A DNA stretch of 33,712 bases from an uncultured Flavobacteriales bacterium (GTDB taxonomy: Bacteria > Bacteroidota > Bacteroidia > Flavobacteriales > UBA1820): assembly GCA_959608625.1 (NCBI GenBank), contig CAUHQV010000027.1, forward strand, positions 1 through 33,712, given 5' to 3'. The stretch's first letter is position 1; each line of letters begins with the position of its first letter. Under the pieces are notes generated by a model. It did no database searches, was not told the DNA's origin, and saw only the letters and a program-made list of their open reading frames with translations. Positions 15,270-23,776 of the stretch are shown piece by piece. Made by a program: the position numbers and the translations under genes.

Positions 15270-16205
15270 TTAAAACAAGGAGGACTGATCGCTCCTCAGG
15301 CTTTTCACCGCCCTTTCTTTGACTACATCACCCTCCCCTATATGTCCTATGAGCAAAGGGGAATCCGCATCGTGTTTCTGCCGATTGTACTGGGCCGTAT
15401 TGTAATTCCCTCTTATCGCATAACAATACACACAACCATTCAGGCAGCTCTCGTACGTGCCGATATCGATACTCTCTATGCAATTGCAAATATTCCGCTG
15501 GTTGCGGTCTTTCCGGGCCGAAACAGGATAGCCGGCGATGCGTTCCACCAGCCTTTTATCGACGCACGATCCGCTCGGTATACCCAGAGAACGCAAATCC
15601 ACCTTTACCGTACAGGTGTCCAAAGATACCGGAAGTCTATCGGCCGTTTCCTTGAACGAAACAGCCATGAGGTCGATTTCCTGCCGTTCGAGGGGTTTTA
15701 TCCCGTACTCACTCATTGTATTGCGGATATGGGAATAATGATCGATAAAACCGATCATGCATTTCTCCGTATGGTCTTTCAAAGCTTCGGCCAGACGGGA
15801 AAAGGCTTCTCGATGGAAATCTACACCGTACTTTTCATTGGTCAGGATAGGATCGTAGCGCCATATTACTTTTTCTTTCCCTATTTTATCAGAAAGCCGT
15901 TTAAACGTCTCTATCCGGGCAGCGATGGATGGCAGGTTGTTCTCGATATCTTCGCCGTAGGGATTTAGCGTGAACTGAAAATAGTATTTATAATCCTGTA
16001 GCTCGTCCAACCGGGAAATCATCGGAGCCGGGTTTTTAGTCCAGAAAACGATACAGTCCACCACCTGCGGGTCGAGGCTTACCCGGCTTATCATTTTCGG
16101 ATTGAACGGATTGGGAATAAACGCATACCCCTCCTTTATGCGGTCGAAAAACCACTTCGAATAAAAAGCGGGAATGTCCGTCCTCCGGCTGGCACTGATG
16201 ATCAT
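15270..16205 (-). CDS. DUF1848 putative radical-SAM-like Fe-S protein
   Basis: This 311-residue protein begins IISASRRTDIPAFYSKWFF and contains DCIVFWTKNPAPM and FQFTLNPYG, all typical of DUF1848. The cysteine cluster is near the C-terminus: C240 and C242, then C254-x3-C258-x2-C261 in SCLNGCVYCYA. The Cx3Cx2C spacing is that of radical SAM enzymes, but it follows the barrel-like region instead of starting it, as in a permuted enzyme. No partner gene is obvious. The reaction is unknown to me; a cluster-dependent radical or redox reaction is inference. It starts at ATG 16205 with no clear consensus promoter. Confidence 0.85.
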   Translation of the reverse strand: MIISASRRTDIPAFYSKWFFDRIKEGYAFIPNPFNPKMISRVSLDPQVVDCIVFWTKNPAPMISRLDELQDYKYYFQFTLNPYGEDIENNLPSIAARIETFKRLSDKIGKEKVIWRYDPILTNEKYGVDFHREAFSRLAEALKDHTEKCMIGFIDHYSHIRNTMSEYGIKPLERQEIDLMAVSFKETADRLPVSLDTCTVKVDLRSLGIPSGSCVDKRLVERIAGYPVSARKDRNQRNICNCIESIDIGTYESCLNGCVYCYAIRGNYNTAQYNRQKHDADSPLLIGHIGEGDVVKERAVKSLRSDQSSLF

Positions 16206-16302
16206 ACCGTCTAAAATACGGCTTTATTTCCGCCCCACCCCTAAAATATCTGTTACAAAAAATAAACAGTAGTCCATATAAATAGCCTTTCAGGTAAAGA
16301 GC

Positions 16303-16333
16303 AAAAAAAGCGCCTCCGTTTCCGGAGGCGCTC
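16303..16333 (-). terminator. Intrinsic terminator of mutA-mutB
   Basis: On the minus strand a 10-bp stem (16309-16318 with 16323-16332, AGCGCCTCCG / CGGAGGCGCT) with a four-base loop is followed by seven T residues. Confidence 0.85.
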
Positions 16334-16360
16334 ACTTTTTATCTGAAAGTTATCCGCAAA

Positions 16361-18508
16361 TTACTTGCGGGCTTCGAGCAGGATGCCGAGCATCTTCTCG
16401 GCACATTCGGGGATCTTGGTTCCCGGGCCGAACACGGCAGCTACTCCCCGGTCGTAGAGGTATTGGTAGTCCTTGGGAGGGATAACGCCTCCGGCGAACA
16501 CCACGATATCCTCGCGGCCGAGCTTTTTGAGCTCTTCGATCAGCTGCGGGATAAGGGTCTTGTGACCGGCGGCCAGCGACGATGCGCCAACCATATCCAC
16601 GTCGTTCTCGGTAGCCTGGCGGGCTACTTCTTCCGGTGTCTGGAACAGCGGGCCCATATCCACGTCGAATCCCATATCGGCCAGCGAAGTGGCAACCACT
16701 TTCGCGCCGCGGTCGTGTCCGTCCTGGCCCATCTTGGCGACCATCACACGGGGACGGCGGCCTTCGACCTCTTCGAACTTGTCGGCCATCGCTTTGGCCT
16801 GCTGGAATACTTTGTTGCTCTGTGCTTCTTTTGAGTACACTCCTGAAATGGTTTTAACGATTGCTTTGTGGCGTCCGAATACGACTTCCAGCGCATCGGA
16901 GATCTCTCCGAGCGAAGCGCGTACGCGGGCAGCGTTGATAGCCAGTTCGAGCAGGTTGCCCGAACCGTCCTTCGCTGCAGCGGTAAGTGCGTCGAGAGCT
17001 TTTTTCACGGCCTCGCCGTCACGCTTGGCGCGCATATCGTTCAGGCGCTCGATCTGGGAAGTACGCACGGCCGTGTTGTCCACCTCGAGGATTTCGATGT
17101 TGGACGGCTCGTCCGTGAGGTATTTATTCACGCCCACGATCGTCTCCTTGCCGGAATCGATACGGGCCTGCTTGCGGGCGGATGCTTCTTCGATACGCAT
17201 CTTAGGGATACCGGTCTCGATAGCCTTGGCCATACCGCCGAGCGATTCCACTTCCTGGATCAGGTCCCAGGCCTCGCGGGCGATCTTGTCGGTGAGGTAT
17301 TCCACATAGTACGAACCGGCCCACGGGTCTACCACGCGGCATACGTTGGTCTCATCCTGAATGTAGAGCTGCGTGTTACGCGCGATACGGGCGGAGAAGT
17401 CGGTCGGCAGAGCGATGGCCTCGTCCAGCGCATTGGTGTGCAGCGACTGCGTATGACCCAGGGCGGCGCCCATAGCTTCGATAGCCGTACGGCCTACGTT
17501 GTTGAACGGGTCCTGTTCCGAAAGCGACCAACCGGAAGTCTGGCTGTGCGTACGCAGGGCCATCGACTTGGGGTTCTTCGGTTCGAATTGTTTGATGATC
17601 TTGGCCCACAGCATACGGGCGGCGCGCATCTTGGCGATCTCCATGAAGTGGTTCATGCCGATGGCCCAGAAAAACGACAGGCGCGGAGCGAATTGGTCGA
17701 CCGTCAGACCGGCCTTGATACCCGTACGGATGTACTCCATACCGTCCGCCAGCGTATAAGCCATTTCGATAGCCGAAGTGGCCCCGGCCTCCTGCATATG
17801 GTAGCCGGAGATAGAGATAGAATTGAACTTGGGCATATGTTCCGACGTATAGCGGAAAATATCGCCGATGATATGCATCGAAGGGGCCGGAGGATAGATA
17901 TAGGTGTTACGCACCATGAACTCCTTCAGGATATCGTTCTGGATCGTACCGGCCAGCAGTTCCTGGTTTACCCCGGATTCTTCGGCGGCGACGATGTAGA
18001 ATGCCAGGATCGGGAGCACAGCCCCGTTCATGGTCATCGACACCGACATTTTATCCAAAGGTATTCCGTCGAACAGCACTTTCATGTCCTCTACCGAGCA
18101 GATGGACACACCTGCCTTGCCCACGTCGCCCACTACACGGGGATGGTCGGCATCATAGCCACGGTGCGTAGCCAAGTCGAAGGCTACGGATAGACCTTTC
18201 TGTCCGGCGGCCAGGTTGCGGCGGTAGAATGCATTGGATTCGGCTGCCGTGGAAAATCCCGCATACTGGCGTACTGTCCAGGGACGCTGTACATACATCG
18301 TAGAGTACGGCCCGCGCAAGAACGGAGCGATACCGGCTGCATAATGCAACTGTTCGTCGTCCTTGATATCGTCTTTGGAGAAACACGGCTTTACGGTGAT
18401 ATGCTCGGCCGTTTCCCAAGGTTCTACGGAAGCCACGTCGCACTTGACAGACGCCATTTCCTTTACCTTGAGGTTTTCTGCTTTTATTTTGGAGAAATCT
18501 GGTTTCAT
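16361..18508 (-). CDS. mutB: Methylmalonyl-CoA mutase large (catalytic) subunit
   Basis: This 715-residue subunit binds adenosylcobalamin and interconverts succinyl-CoA and methylmalonyl-CoA in propionate formation. The N-terminal TIM barrel has GPYSTMYVQRPWTVRQYAGFSTAAESNAFYR in consecutive blocks, with the DLATHRGYD and SISGYHMQEAG substrate/cofactor regions. The C-terminal B12 domain has the D-x-H-x-x-G motif (DGHDRG near residue 600), then GASSLAAGH and VFAGGVIPPKDY, so the lower-ligand His is present. It lies 30 bases downstream of the small subunit. The epimerase, decarboxylase and MeaB chaperone genes are not in this window. Confidence 0.97.
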   Translation of the reverse strand: MKPDFSKIKAENLKVKEMASVKCDVASVEPWETAEHITVKPCFSKDDIKDDEQLHYAAGIAPFLRGPYSTMYVQRPWTVRQYAGFSTAAESNAFYRRNLAAGQKGLSVAFDLATHRGYDADHPRVVGDVGKAGVSICSVEDMKVLFDGIPLDKMSVSMTMNGAVLPILAFYIVAAEESGVNQELLAGTIQNDILKEFMVRNTYIYPPAPSMHIIGDIFRYTSEHMPKFNSISISGYHMQEAGATSAIEMAYTLADGMEYIRTGIKAGLTVDQFAPRLSFFWAIGMNHFMEIAKMRAARMLWAKIIKQFEPKNPKSMALRTHSQTSGWSLSEQDPFNNVGRTAIEAMGAALGHTQSLHTNALDEAIALPTDFSARIARNTQLYIQDETNVCRVVDPWAGSYYVEYLTDKIAREAWDLIQEVESLGGMAKAIETGIPKMRIEEASARKQARIDSGKETIVGVNKYLTDEPSNIEILEVDNTAVRTSQIERLNDMRAKRDGEAVKKALDALTAAAKDGSGNLLELAINAARVRASLGEISDALEVVFGRHKAIVKTISGVYSKEAQSNKVFQQAKAMADKFEEVEGRRPRVMVAKMGQDGHDRGAKVVATSLADMGFDVDMGPLFQTPEEVARQATENDVDMVGASSLAAGHKTLIPQLIEELKKLGREDIVVFAGGVIPPKDYQYLYDRGVAAVFGPGTKIPECAEKMLGILLEARK

Positions 18509-18538
18509 CTTGTTTCTTTTTTTGATTCCTGCGTTAGA

Positions 18539-20395
18539 TTAATTGATCTTGATGCCCAGCTTTTCCTGGTAGCCTTTCAGGGCTTCCAGCGCATTGACCT
18601 TCACATGGATGAAGTCGTCCACGCCGGCGGCCTTGAGGTCTTCCACCACGTCGGCGGGATAACCGGCCACCACGAGCGTCTTACCGGGAGCGGCAGCCTT
18701 GAACGCGCGGGCGAAGTCAGCGGCGGAGGCCACATAATCATCGTCCGACGAGCAGATCACTACGATCTCCGCATCGGCCTTGGCGCTCTCTTTACCGGCA
18801 GTAACCGCATCGGGATAAACGCCTTCGGGCAGTATTTCAAATCCGGCCACACCGAAGAAATCCCCGGAGAACGTGGCACGTGCAGTACGCATGGCAGGAT
18901 TGCCATAGCCGGCCAGGAATACTTTCGGACGACGCCCGGATTCCTTGGCGTGCATTTCGGTGCGTTGGCGCAGGCATTCGACCGGTTTGGCGGCATGCTG
19001 GCACGGGAGGAGTTCGAGGCCTTCCGGCTTGTCGTGGCATTTTTTGCCGCCGCAGCACTGAGGATCGTCCAGGATTTCCTTGGTGTTGGGGTAGCGGTTC
19101 ACACCGACATACGCCTGCTTGCGCTGGGCGATATCCTTGCGTTTGGCCTCCCGCACTTTGGCGATCTGCTCCTGTATCTTCCCTTCGGAGAACCGGGCGA
19201 CGAAACCGCCGGCGGCCTCGGTAGCCTTGAACAGTTCCAGCGCCTTCTCGATAAGGGTGTTCGTCAGGTTTTCGATGTAATAGGAACCACCGGCCGGGTC
19301 TACCACTTTGTCGAAATAGCTCTCTTCTTTCAACAGGTGCGAAATATTGAGCGCGATACGGCTGGAGAAGGAGGTCGGTTGTTCGAACGAGGAATCGTAC
19401 GGCGCCATGGCGAGCGCATCCACACCTCCGAGCACGGCAGACATACCTTCCGTGGTGGAACGCAGCATGTTCACGTACGGGTCGTATTTTGCCACAGCCC
19501 ATACGGAAGACTCAGCGCCTATCTTTACGCTCTTAGGATCGAGGCCGGTATTGTAAAGGGCTTCGAATTCGATCCAAAGGGCGCGCAGGGCGCGGAATTT
19601 GGCAATCTCGAAGAAATAGTCGGTGTTCATACCCATCAGCGGCATGGCGCTTTCGAACACTTCCTTGGCTGTTACACCTTCGGCTTCGAGTTTATCGATA
19701 TAATCCGTCAGTTTTGCCAGGGTAAAAGCGAGTTCCTGCGTGTAGTTCGAACCCGCATTCACGAACGGGGCCGAACAAACGGTAAGCGCATAGAAGCCGG
19801 GAGCGGCAGCCGTGGTCTTGATGGCCTTAGCCAGGCACTTGTAGCAGGGCTCCTTACCGGAAACGGTCCACGCGCCGATCGGATCGTTGTACACATAGCC
19901 GTTCACCCGCTTCAGGTCGACGCCTTTCTTGTTCAGGTAAGCGAAATACCCTTCGGTCAGTTTTCCGGCGCAGGCAGCTCCTTTGAAGGAAACCGCGCAG
20001 TAGACGACCTCGATGCCTTTGAGCAACGTATCGAAATCGACCGTTTCACGTCCGGCGAGGTTGAACACAATGCCGTCCGCACCGCGCTCGTCGAGGTTTT
20101 CCAGGGCGACCTTGTTCGCCTCGGCTTCGTCTTCTACAAGCACTTCGGCGTAATTCACCCACGAACGGGCTCCCGTAGCGTTTTCATCGCGGGCGAAAGC
20201 TTTGCTCAGGTTGTTGACCAACTCTTTTCCCTCCAGGTCTTCCAGCGTGTAGAACGGCTGGACGTCGAATCCCTCGTAAGTTCTCCATACGAGTCTCTTC
20301 TGGAAATCGCCACCTTTGAGGTCTTCGGTCGCTTTGGCGATCCACTGTTCCTTGGAAACCGGTGGAAACTCACTAAATAATTTTTTACTACTCAT
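18539..20395 (-). CDS. mutA: Methylmalonyl-CoA mutase small subunit
   Basis: This 618-residue partner of MutB is the non-catalytic half of the heterodimer, as in Propionibacterium. It keeps the barrel (VWRTYEGFDVQPFYT, GMNTDYFFEIAKFRALRALW, DPAGGSYYIENLT) and a C-terminal Rossmann-like domain (FLAGYGNPAMRTARATFSGDFFGVAGFEI). The B12-ligand D-x-H-x-x-G motif is absent, which is expected of a small subunit. An insertion with CCGGKKCHDKPEGLELLPCQHAAKP precedes the C-terminal domain. The leader (20396-20481) is too short for a cobalamin riboswitch and shows only a weak hairpin. It is transcribed first, from the promoter at 20488-20495. Confidence 0.95.
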   Translation of the reverse strand: MSSKKLFSEFPPVSKEQWIAKATEDLKGGDFQKRLVWRTYEGFDVQPFYTLEDLEGKELVNNLSKAFARDENATGARSWVNYAEVLVEDEAEANKVALENLDERGADGIVFNLAGRETVDFDTLLKGIEVVYCAVSFKGAACAGKLTEGYFAYLNKKGVDLKRVNGYVYNDPIGAWTVSGKEPCYKCLAKAIKTTAAAPGFYALTVCSAPFVNAGSNYTQELAFTLAKLTDYIDKLEAEGVTAKEVFESAMPLMGMNTDYFFEIAKFRALRALWIEFEALYNTGLDPKSVKIGAESSVWAVAKYDPYVNMLRSTTEGMSAVLGGVDALAMAPYDSSFEQPTSFSSRIALNISHLLKEESYFDKVVDPAGGSYYIENLTNTLIEKALELFKATEAAGGFVARFSEGKIQEQIAKVREAKRKDIAQRKQAYVGVNRYPNTKEILDDPQCCGGKKCHDKPEGLELLPCQHAAKPVECLRQRTEMHAKESGRRPKVFLAGYGNPAMRTARATFSGDFFGVAGFEILPEGVYPDAVTAGKESAKADAEIVVICSSDDDYVASAADFARAFKAAAPGKTLVVAGYPADVVEDLKAAGVDDFIHVKVNALEALKGYQEKLGIKIN

Positions 20396-20487
20396 CGTTT
20401 ATTTATTGTGAAGTTTTTAAAAAATTAATTCACTGATTATCAATAAATAACAGGAAGGACTGAAAAAAGTCCTCAAAAAACGCACGG

Positions 20488-20495
20488 CAAATTTA
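20488..20495 (-). promoter_or_regulatory. Bacteroidetes promoter (TAAATTTG) of mutA-mutB
   Basis: The minus strand carries TAAATTTG with a TTTC element 20 bases upstream. The transcript leader is about 85 bases, is AT-rich, and contains only a 6-bp hairpin (20456-20461 with 20468-20473). Confidence 0.65.
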
Positions 20496-20597
20496 GGCAA
20501 TAATGGGCAGAGGGAGAAATTTTAACACCTTTATTTTAAGCGCTTGCAGCCCGAAAGCGTCCGAAAAATTTTACCGGGCAAAAAAAGAAAGAAACCC

Positions 20598-20627
20598 TTT
20601 GCATTTTGAAAAAAAGATGTACCTTTG
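20598..20627 (+). promoter_or_regulatory. Bacteroidetes promoter (TTTG-N18-TACCTTTG) of the tRNA pair
   Basis: TTTG at 20598-20601 and TACCTTTG at 20620-20627 are spaced 18 bases apart. Transcription would begin near 20634, about 26 bases before tRNA-Leu. Confidence 0.75.
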
Positions 20628-20659
20628 CAACGCTAAAACGCAAACGCGGAAGCTTCACC

Positions 20660-20746
<87 letters not shown>

Positions 20747-20759
20747 CGGCAAAATAGGA

Positions 20760-20832
20760 GATCTGATAGCTCAGCCGGTAGAGCATTTCACTTTTAATGA
20801 AAGGGTCCTGGGTTCGAGTCCCAGTCAGATCA
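20760..20832 (+). tRNA. tRNA-Lys (anticodon TTT)
   Basis: This 73-base tRNA has acceptor GATCTGA / TCAGATC with discriminator A, D arm TAGCTCAGCCGGTAGAGCA and anticodon arm TTTCA-CTTTTAA-TGAAA (TTT). The T arm is CTGGGTTCGAGTCCCAG. CCA is not encoded (the next bases are CAG). It is in tandem with tRNA-Leu, 13 bases apart. Confidence 0.96.
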
Positions 20833-20864
20833 CAGAAACACAAAATGTTGTTTATCAGTTTTTT

Positions 20865-20899
20865 AAAGCCTTTGAAATTATTTTTCAAAGGCTTTTTTT
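20865..20899 (+). terminator. Intrinsic terminator of the tRNA operon
   Basis: Stem AAAGCCTTTGAAA / TTTCAAAGGCTTT (20865-20877 with 20883-20895) runs into a T-run ending near 20899. Confidence 0.85.
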
Positions 20900-21139
20900 C
20901 TTTGCCTACATTCGTTAAAAAACCCTGCATTTATCAGTTTTTGAGGTAAGTTTCTGCGCTTGTTGGACAATAGTTGGGCGAAAAAATAATTATTATGCCT
21001 GTATCATTCAAATCGGAAATAAGAAAGAGCCAAAAAAAGAGACGGAACATTGCGCAACAATGATTCTATACGCCGTATTGGACAACAAAAACGCAATTAC
21101 TTACTGCAAAGCAGGGGATACATACCGGATTTTAGGATC
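20900..21139. other. Gene-poor spacer downstream of the tRNAs
   Basis: Apart from the possible remnant above, this AT-rich stretch holds one copy of TTTATCAGTTTTT at 20930-20942. The other copy is at 20851-20863, flanking the terminator. No further gene, promoter box or hairpin was recognised. Confidence 0.4.
20995..21063 (+). pseudogene. Possible tyrosine-recombinase N-terminal remnant
   Basis: A 22-codon ORF starts MPVSFKSEIRKSQKKR. This resembles the first residues of Bacteroidetes phage-type integrases, which begin with a short basic strand region. A +1 shift after the A-run would continue with DGT, as many of those proteins do, but the resemblance is then lost. No catalytic part remains. 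It lies just downstream of two tRNAs, a common integration site. The resemblance is from memory and weak. Confidence 0.2.
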
Positions 21140-22402
21140 CTATAATATATTTTTGTAAATAACACCGTTTTTAATGATCACCGTGAAATTATTCACCGGA
21201 TCGTCCAGCAGGTTAATATCTTGGAGAACATTCCCGTTTACCAGTAGCAAATCCGCCAAAGCGCCTTCCTCGATGACTCCCAATTTCCCGGGATATGGAT
21301 TTCTTGCTCCGGACATAGCCAACAACTGGGCATTGTCAAAAGTGACCATTTTCAGGATTTCAAAATTGGAAAACCATTTTTGCAGTTTTATGATCCCGTG
21401 ATTCTGATTTTTCGTATTGACTGGATTGAACAACAAATCCGTACCCCAGGCTAACTTTACTTTATATTTTTTAGCCAAATTGTAGGCATGGTCTGTTCCA
21501 TTACAAATTTGGATGTGTTTGGCCTGTTGTAACGGCGAGGGGTATGTATTGTCTTCCACCGTAAAAGCCTGCATACTCAGCCACGCACCGTTTTCCGCCA
21601 GGATTTCCATGGTCGGCTCATCAATCAGGTGGCCGTGTTCGATACTTTTGACCCCGGCTTTCAATGCCCGGGCGATCCCTTTGGGATTATATACGTGTAC
21701 CATCACATAAGTCCCCCAATCTTCCGCTGCCTGCACGGCTGCTTGGATTTCCGATTCGAAAAACTCGGTCACATCCAACGGATCATACAGAGAAGCCGCT
21801 CCTCCCCCGGTCATCAACTTTATCTGCGAAGCTCCCTGTTTTAAATTTTCGCGCGTGGCCGTAGTGACCGCATCGGGGCCGTCGACAATCCAGGAAGCCC
21901 CTATCTCCTGTACATGGGCCAATTCGCAGCCGCATCCTGTGTGGGAATGCTCGAAAATCATTCTGAAATCCCCATGTCCTGAAGTTTGAGAAATCATGGC
22001 ACCACTGGGATAAATACGAGGACCTTGTAACACACCGGAATCAATGGCATGTTTTAGCCCGAAAACAGGGCCTCCGGCATCGCGAATAGTCGTAAAGCCT
22101 CGCAGCAAAGTTGCACCGGCCTCTCTACCTGCCACCAAATGAGTAAAAGAGGGATCCGCCGAAAGCAGGTCCATCATTGTATTGCAGCATAGATAGGCAT
22201 GCCAGTGTGCATCGATCAATCCTGGCATCAGGAATTTTCCCTTTCCATCCAATACCCTGACATTGGCTGCGGAATCGATCGAAATCGGTTCCTTCGATAT
22301 TTTTTCGATCAGGTTGTTTTTGATCAGAACATTCCCCTTGGGACTTTCTTCATCTTTTCCATTGAAAATTTCTACGTTATTGATCAGAATTTGTGAATCC
22401 AT
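21140..22402 (-). CDS. Metal-dependent amidohydrolase (imidazolonepropionase/prolidase-like)
   Basis: This 420-residue protein has the amidohydrolase barrel ligands in order: H66 and H68 (DAHWH), Lys195 (QIKLMTGGG, a candidate carboxylated bridging Lys), H236 (MVHVY), H256 and H258 (SIEHGH), and D322 (WGTDLL). It is therefore probably a binuclear metal hydrolase. The family includes imidazolonepropionase-like and Xaa-Pro/organophosphate-hydrolysing enzymes; the substrate cannot be told, and no His-degradation genes are near. No signal peptide is seen. It lies 49 bases after the MarC-type gene. Codon use looks more AT-rich than that of its neighbours. Confidence 0.88.
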   Translation of the reverse strand: MDSQILINNVEIFNGKDEESPKGNVLIKNNLIEKISKEPISIDSAANVRVLDGKGKFLMPGLIDAHWHAYLCCNTMMDLLSADPSFTHLVAGREAGATLLRGFTTIRDAGGPVFGLKHAIDSGVLQGPRIYPSGAMISQTSGHGDFRMIFEHSHTGCGCELAHVQEIGASWIVDGPDAVTTATRENLKQGASQIKLMTGGGAASLYDPLDVTEFFESEIQAAVQAAEDWGTYVMVHVYNPKGIARALKAGVKSIEHGHLIDEPTMEILAENGAWLSMQAFTVEDNTYPSPLQQAKHIQICNGTDHAYNLAKKYKVKLAWGTDLLFNPVNTKNQNHGIIKLQKWFSNFEILKMVTFDNAQLLAMSGARNPYPGKLGVIEEGALADLLLVNGNVLQDINLLDDPVNNFTVIIKNGVIYKNIL

Positions 22403-22451
22403 AGTTAAAAATGTTTATAGGGTTATCTTATTTTTATTGGTGACAGATTAT

Positions 22452-23129
22452 TTATAATACAGTCAAATGGAATATCCGGGAAATACCCATTACAACGATC
22501 TGAATGCCGACACAAAATGTAAAAAATGCGATCATTTTATTGATTATAATGTTGCCTGAGTGGCCTAGCTTATCGACAATTTTCGGACCCTGGGACAAAA
22601 AAACGTATAGGATAAGGCACATCAAAACAATGACGATAGCGATAATCGCGTAATTGATGGCGCTTCCTATCAAATCTCCCTTGATGCTTGCCGATGCCAT
22701 GAGCGTAAAAATGACGGATATACTCCCCGGACCCAGGGTGATCGGAAACGTCAACGGATAAAATATCTGGGAATTGATCTTCGACAGGTCGATCGGATTA
22801 ACCTTTTTGCCCGGCTGGCTGTTAATGGACGTATCCGCCTCGCCGCCGAGCCATTGCAAAGCCGTCTTACAGATCAACAGGCCACCCCCCAGCTCGATTA
22901 CAGGCAAGGAAAGCCCGAACAGAGACAGAACAAAATGCCCGACCGCCAAACTGCCGATACCGATCAGCATATAGTTGACAACTATTTTTCGTATAACAGA
23001 TTTTCGCTCCTTCGCATCCAGCCCCGACAAAAATCCGTTGACAATAAACCCCGATCCTACAGGATTTGCCACTGGGAATAGCGCCATAAAGGCCGATACG
23101 AACATGAAAACAAAGCTATCGTTCATCAT
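22452..23129 (-). CDS. MarC-family (UPF0056) membrane protein
   Basis: This 225-residue inner-membrane protein has six hydrophobic segments. It carries the family motif FMALFPVANPVGSGFIV near the N-terminus and a second half-motif PLTFPITLGPGSISVIFTL. MarC proteins were once linked to multiple antibiotic resistance, but their transport substrate is unsettled. It is probably cotranscribed with the amidohydrolase downstream. No perfect TAnnTTTG box was found in the AT-rich region upstream. Confidence 0.9.
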   Translation of the reverse strand: MMNDSFVFMFVSAFMALFPVANPVGSGFIVNGFLSGLDAKERKSVIRKIVVNYMLIGIGSLAVGHFVLSLFGLSLPVIELGGGLLICKTALQWLGGEADTSINSQPGKKVNPIDLSKINSQIFYPLTFPITLGPGSISVIFTLMASASIKGDLIGSAINYAIIAIVIVLMCLILYVFLSQGPKIVDKLGHSGNIIINKMIAFFTFCVGIQIVVMGISRIFHLTVL

Positions 23130-23691
23130 TTTAGAACTGCGGTTTTATTTTTAAATACTCTTTTTAATTATAACTTAATTGTTAGTGAAACAATTAAACA
23201 GCTACAATCTTCGACACCGTTTTATATACTTATGATCTGTTCTATAAATTATCGTTTTTTAGAAATTTCAAACTAAAACGGCCCATGATATTAAAAAATG
23301 TTCGCCAGTTAAAAATCGGGGGCTGATCAAGATAGAAAATAGGATGGAATCGTTCTAAAAGCTCCTATTATCGAAATCATGATTTCATTATAAAATCCGT
23401 CTTAATTGATTTATTCTCCCTACTAGATTAAACTAAGATACGATTTTTATTTTATAGCAGTAAAAAACTTACATTCCCCCTATATATTTTATACAATGCC
23501 CCCCACTGTTCTGCAAACCATTTGCCGCCTGATCCCCTCCCCGGCATACGCATCCGAAAAGAAAATATCCAAACAAGGATCGAGGACTCATACTGCCTGG
23601 CAGAATAAAGCCGGACACAAACCGTTGTTTTAAATCGGAAAAGGCCGCACCGTCCACCGCTTTTTGAAGAAAAGAAAATTTTTCCCGGACA
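23130..23691. other. AT-rich intergenic region without a convincing gene
   Basis: About 560 bases lie upstream of the MarC-type gene. The first 320 are very AT-rich; the rest is mixed. Minus-strand ORFs here (for example 23452-23712) have no recognisable domain and Cys/Arg-rich low-quality translations. It could hold the MarC promoter or a decayed gene; nothing can be named. Confidence 0.4.
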
Positions 23692-23740
23692 TATAAAAAC
23701 CGTCTGGGCCAAAGGGTTTCTTCCTTTGGTCCGGGCGGTT
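23692..23740 (-). terminator. Intrinsic terminator of hcp-cupin
   Basis: An 18-bp stem with G-U pairs (23698-23715 with 23723-23740) is followed on the minus strand by GGTTTTTAT. It lies about 35 bases after the cupin stop. Confidence 0.75.
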
Positions 23741-23776
23741 ATTTGTATTGCCGACTAACGGCTACTGACTAAAGTA

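Noticed and set aside
15222..15968. A 248-codon plus-strand ORF opposite the DUF1848 gene.
   Set aside because: The minus frame carries a recognisable family with conserved cysteines; the plus frame is its shadow.
18344..20380. A 678-codon plus-strand ORF opposite mutA.
   Set aside because: The minus frame is clearly methylmalonyl-CoA mutase small subunit; the long antisense ORF reflects codon bias.
20396..20487. Cobalamin riboswitch before methylmalonyl-CoA mutase.
   Set aside because: The leader is only about 85 bases and lacks a B12-box-like region; only a weak 6-bp hairpin is present.
23452..23712. An 86-codon minus-strand ORF in the AT-rich gap.
   Set aside because: Cys/Arg-rich low-quality translation overlapping the terminator; no start context or domain.
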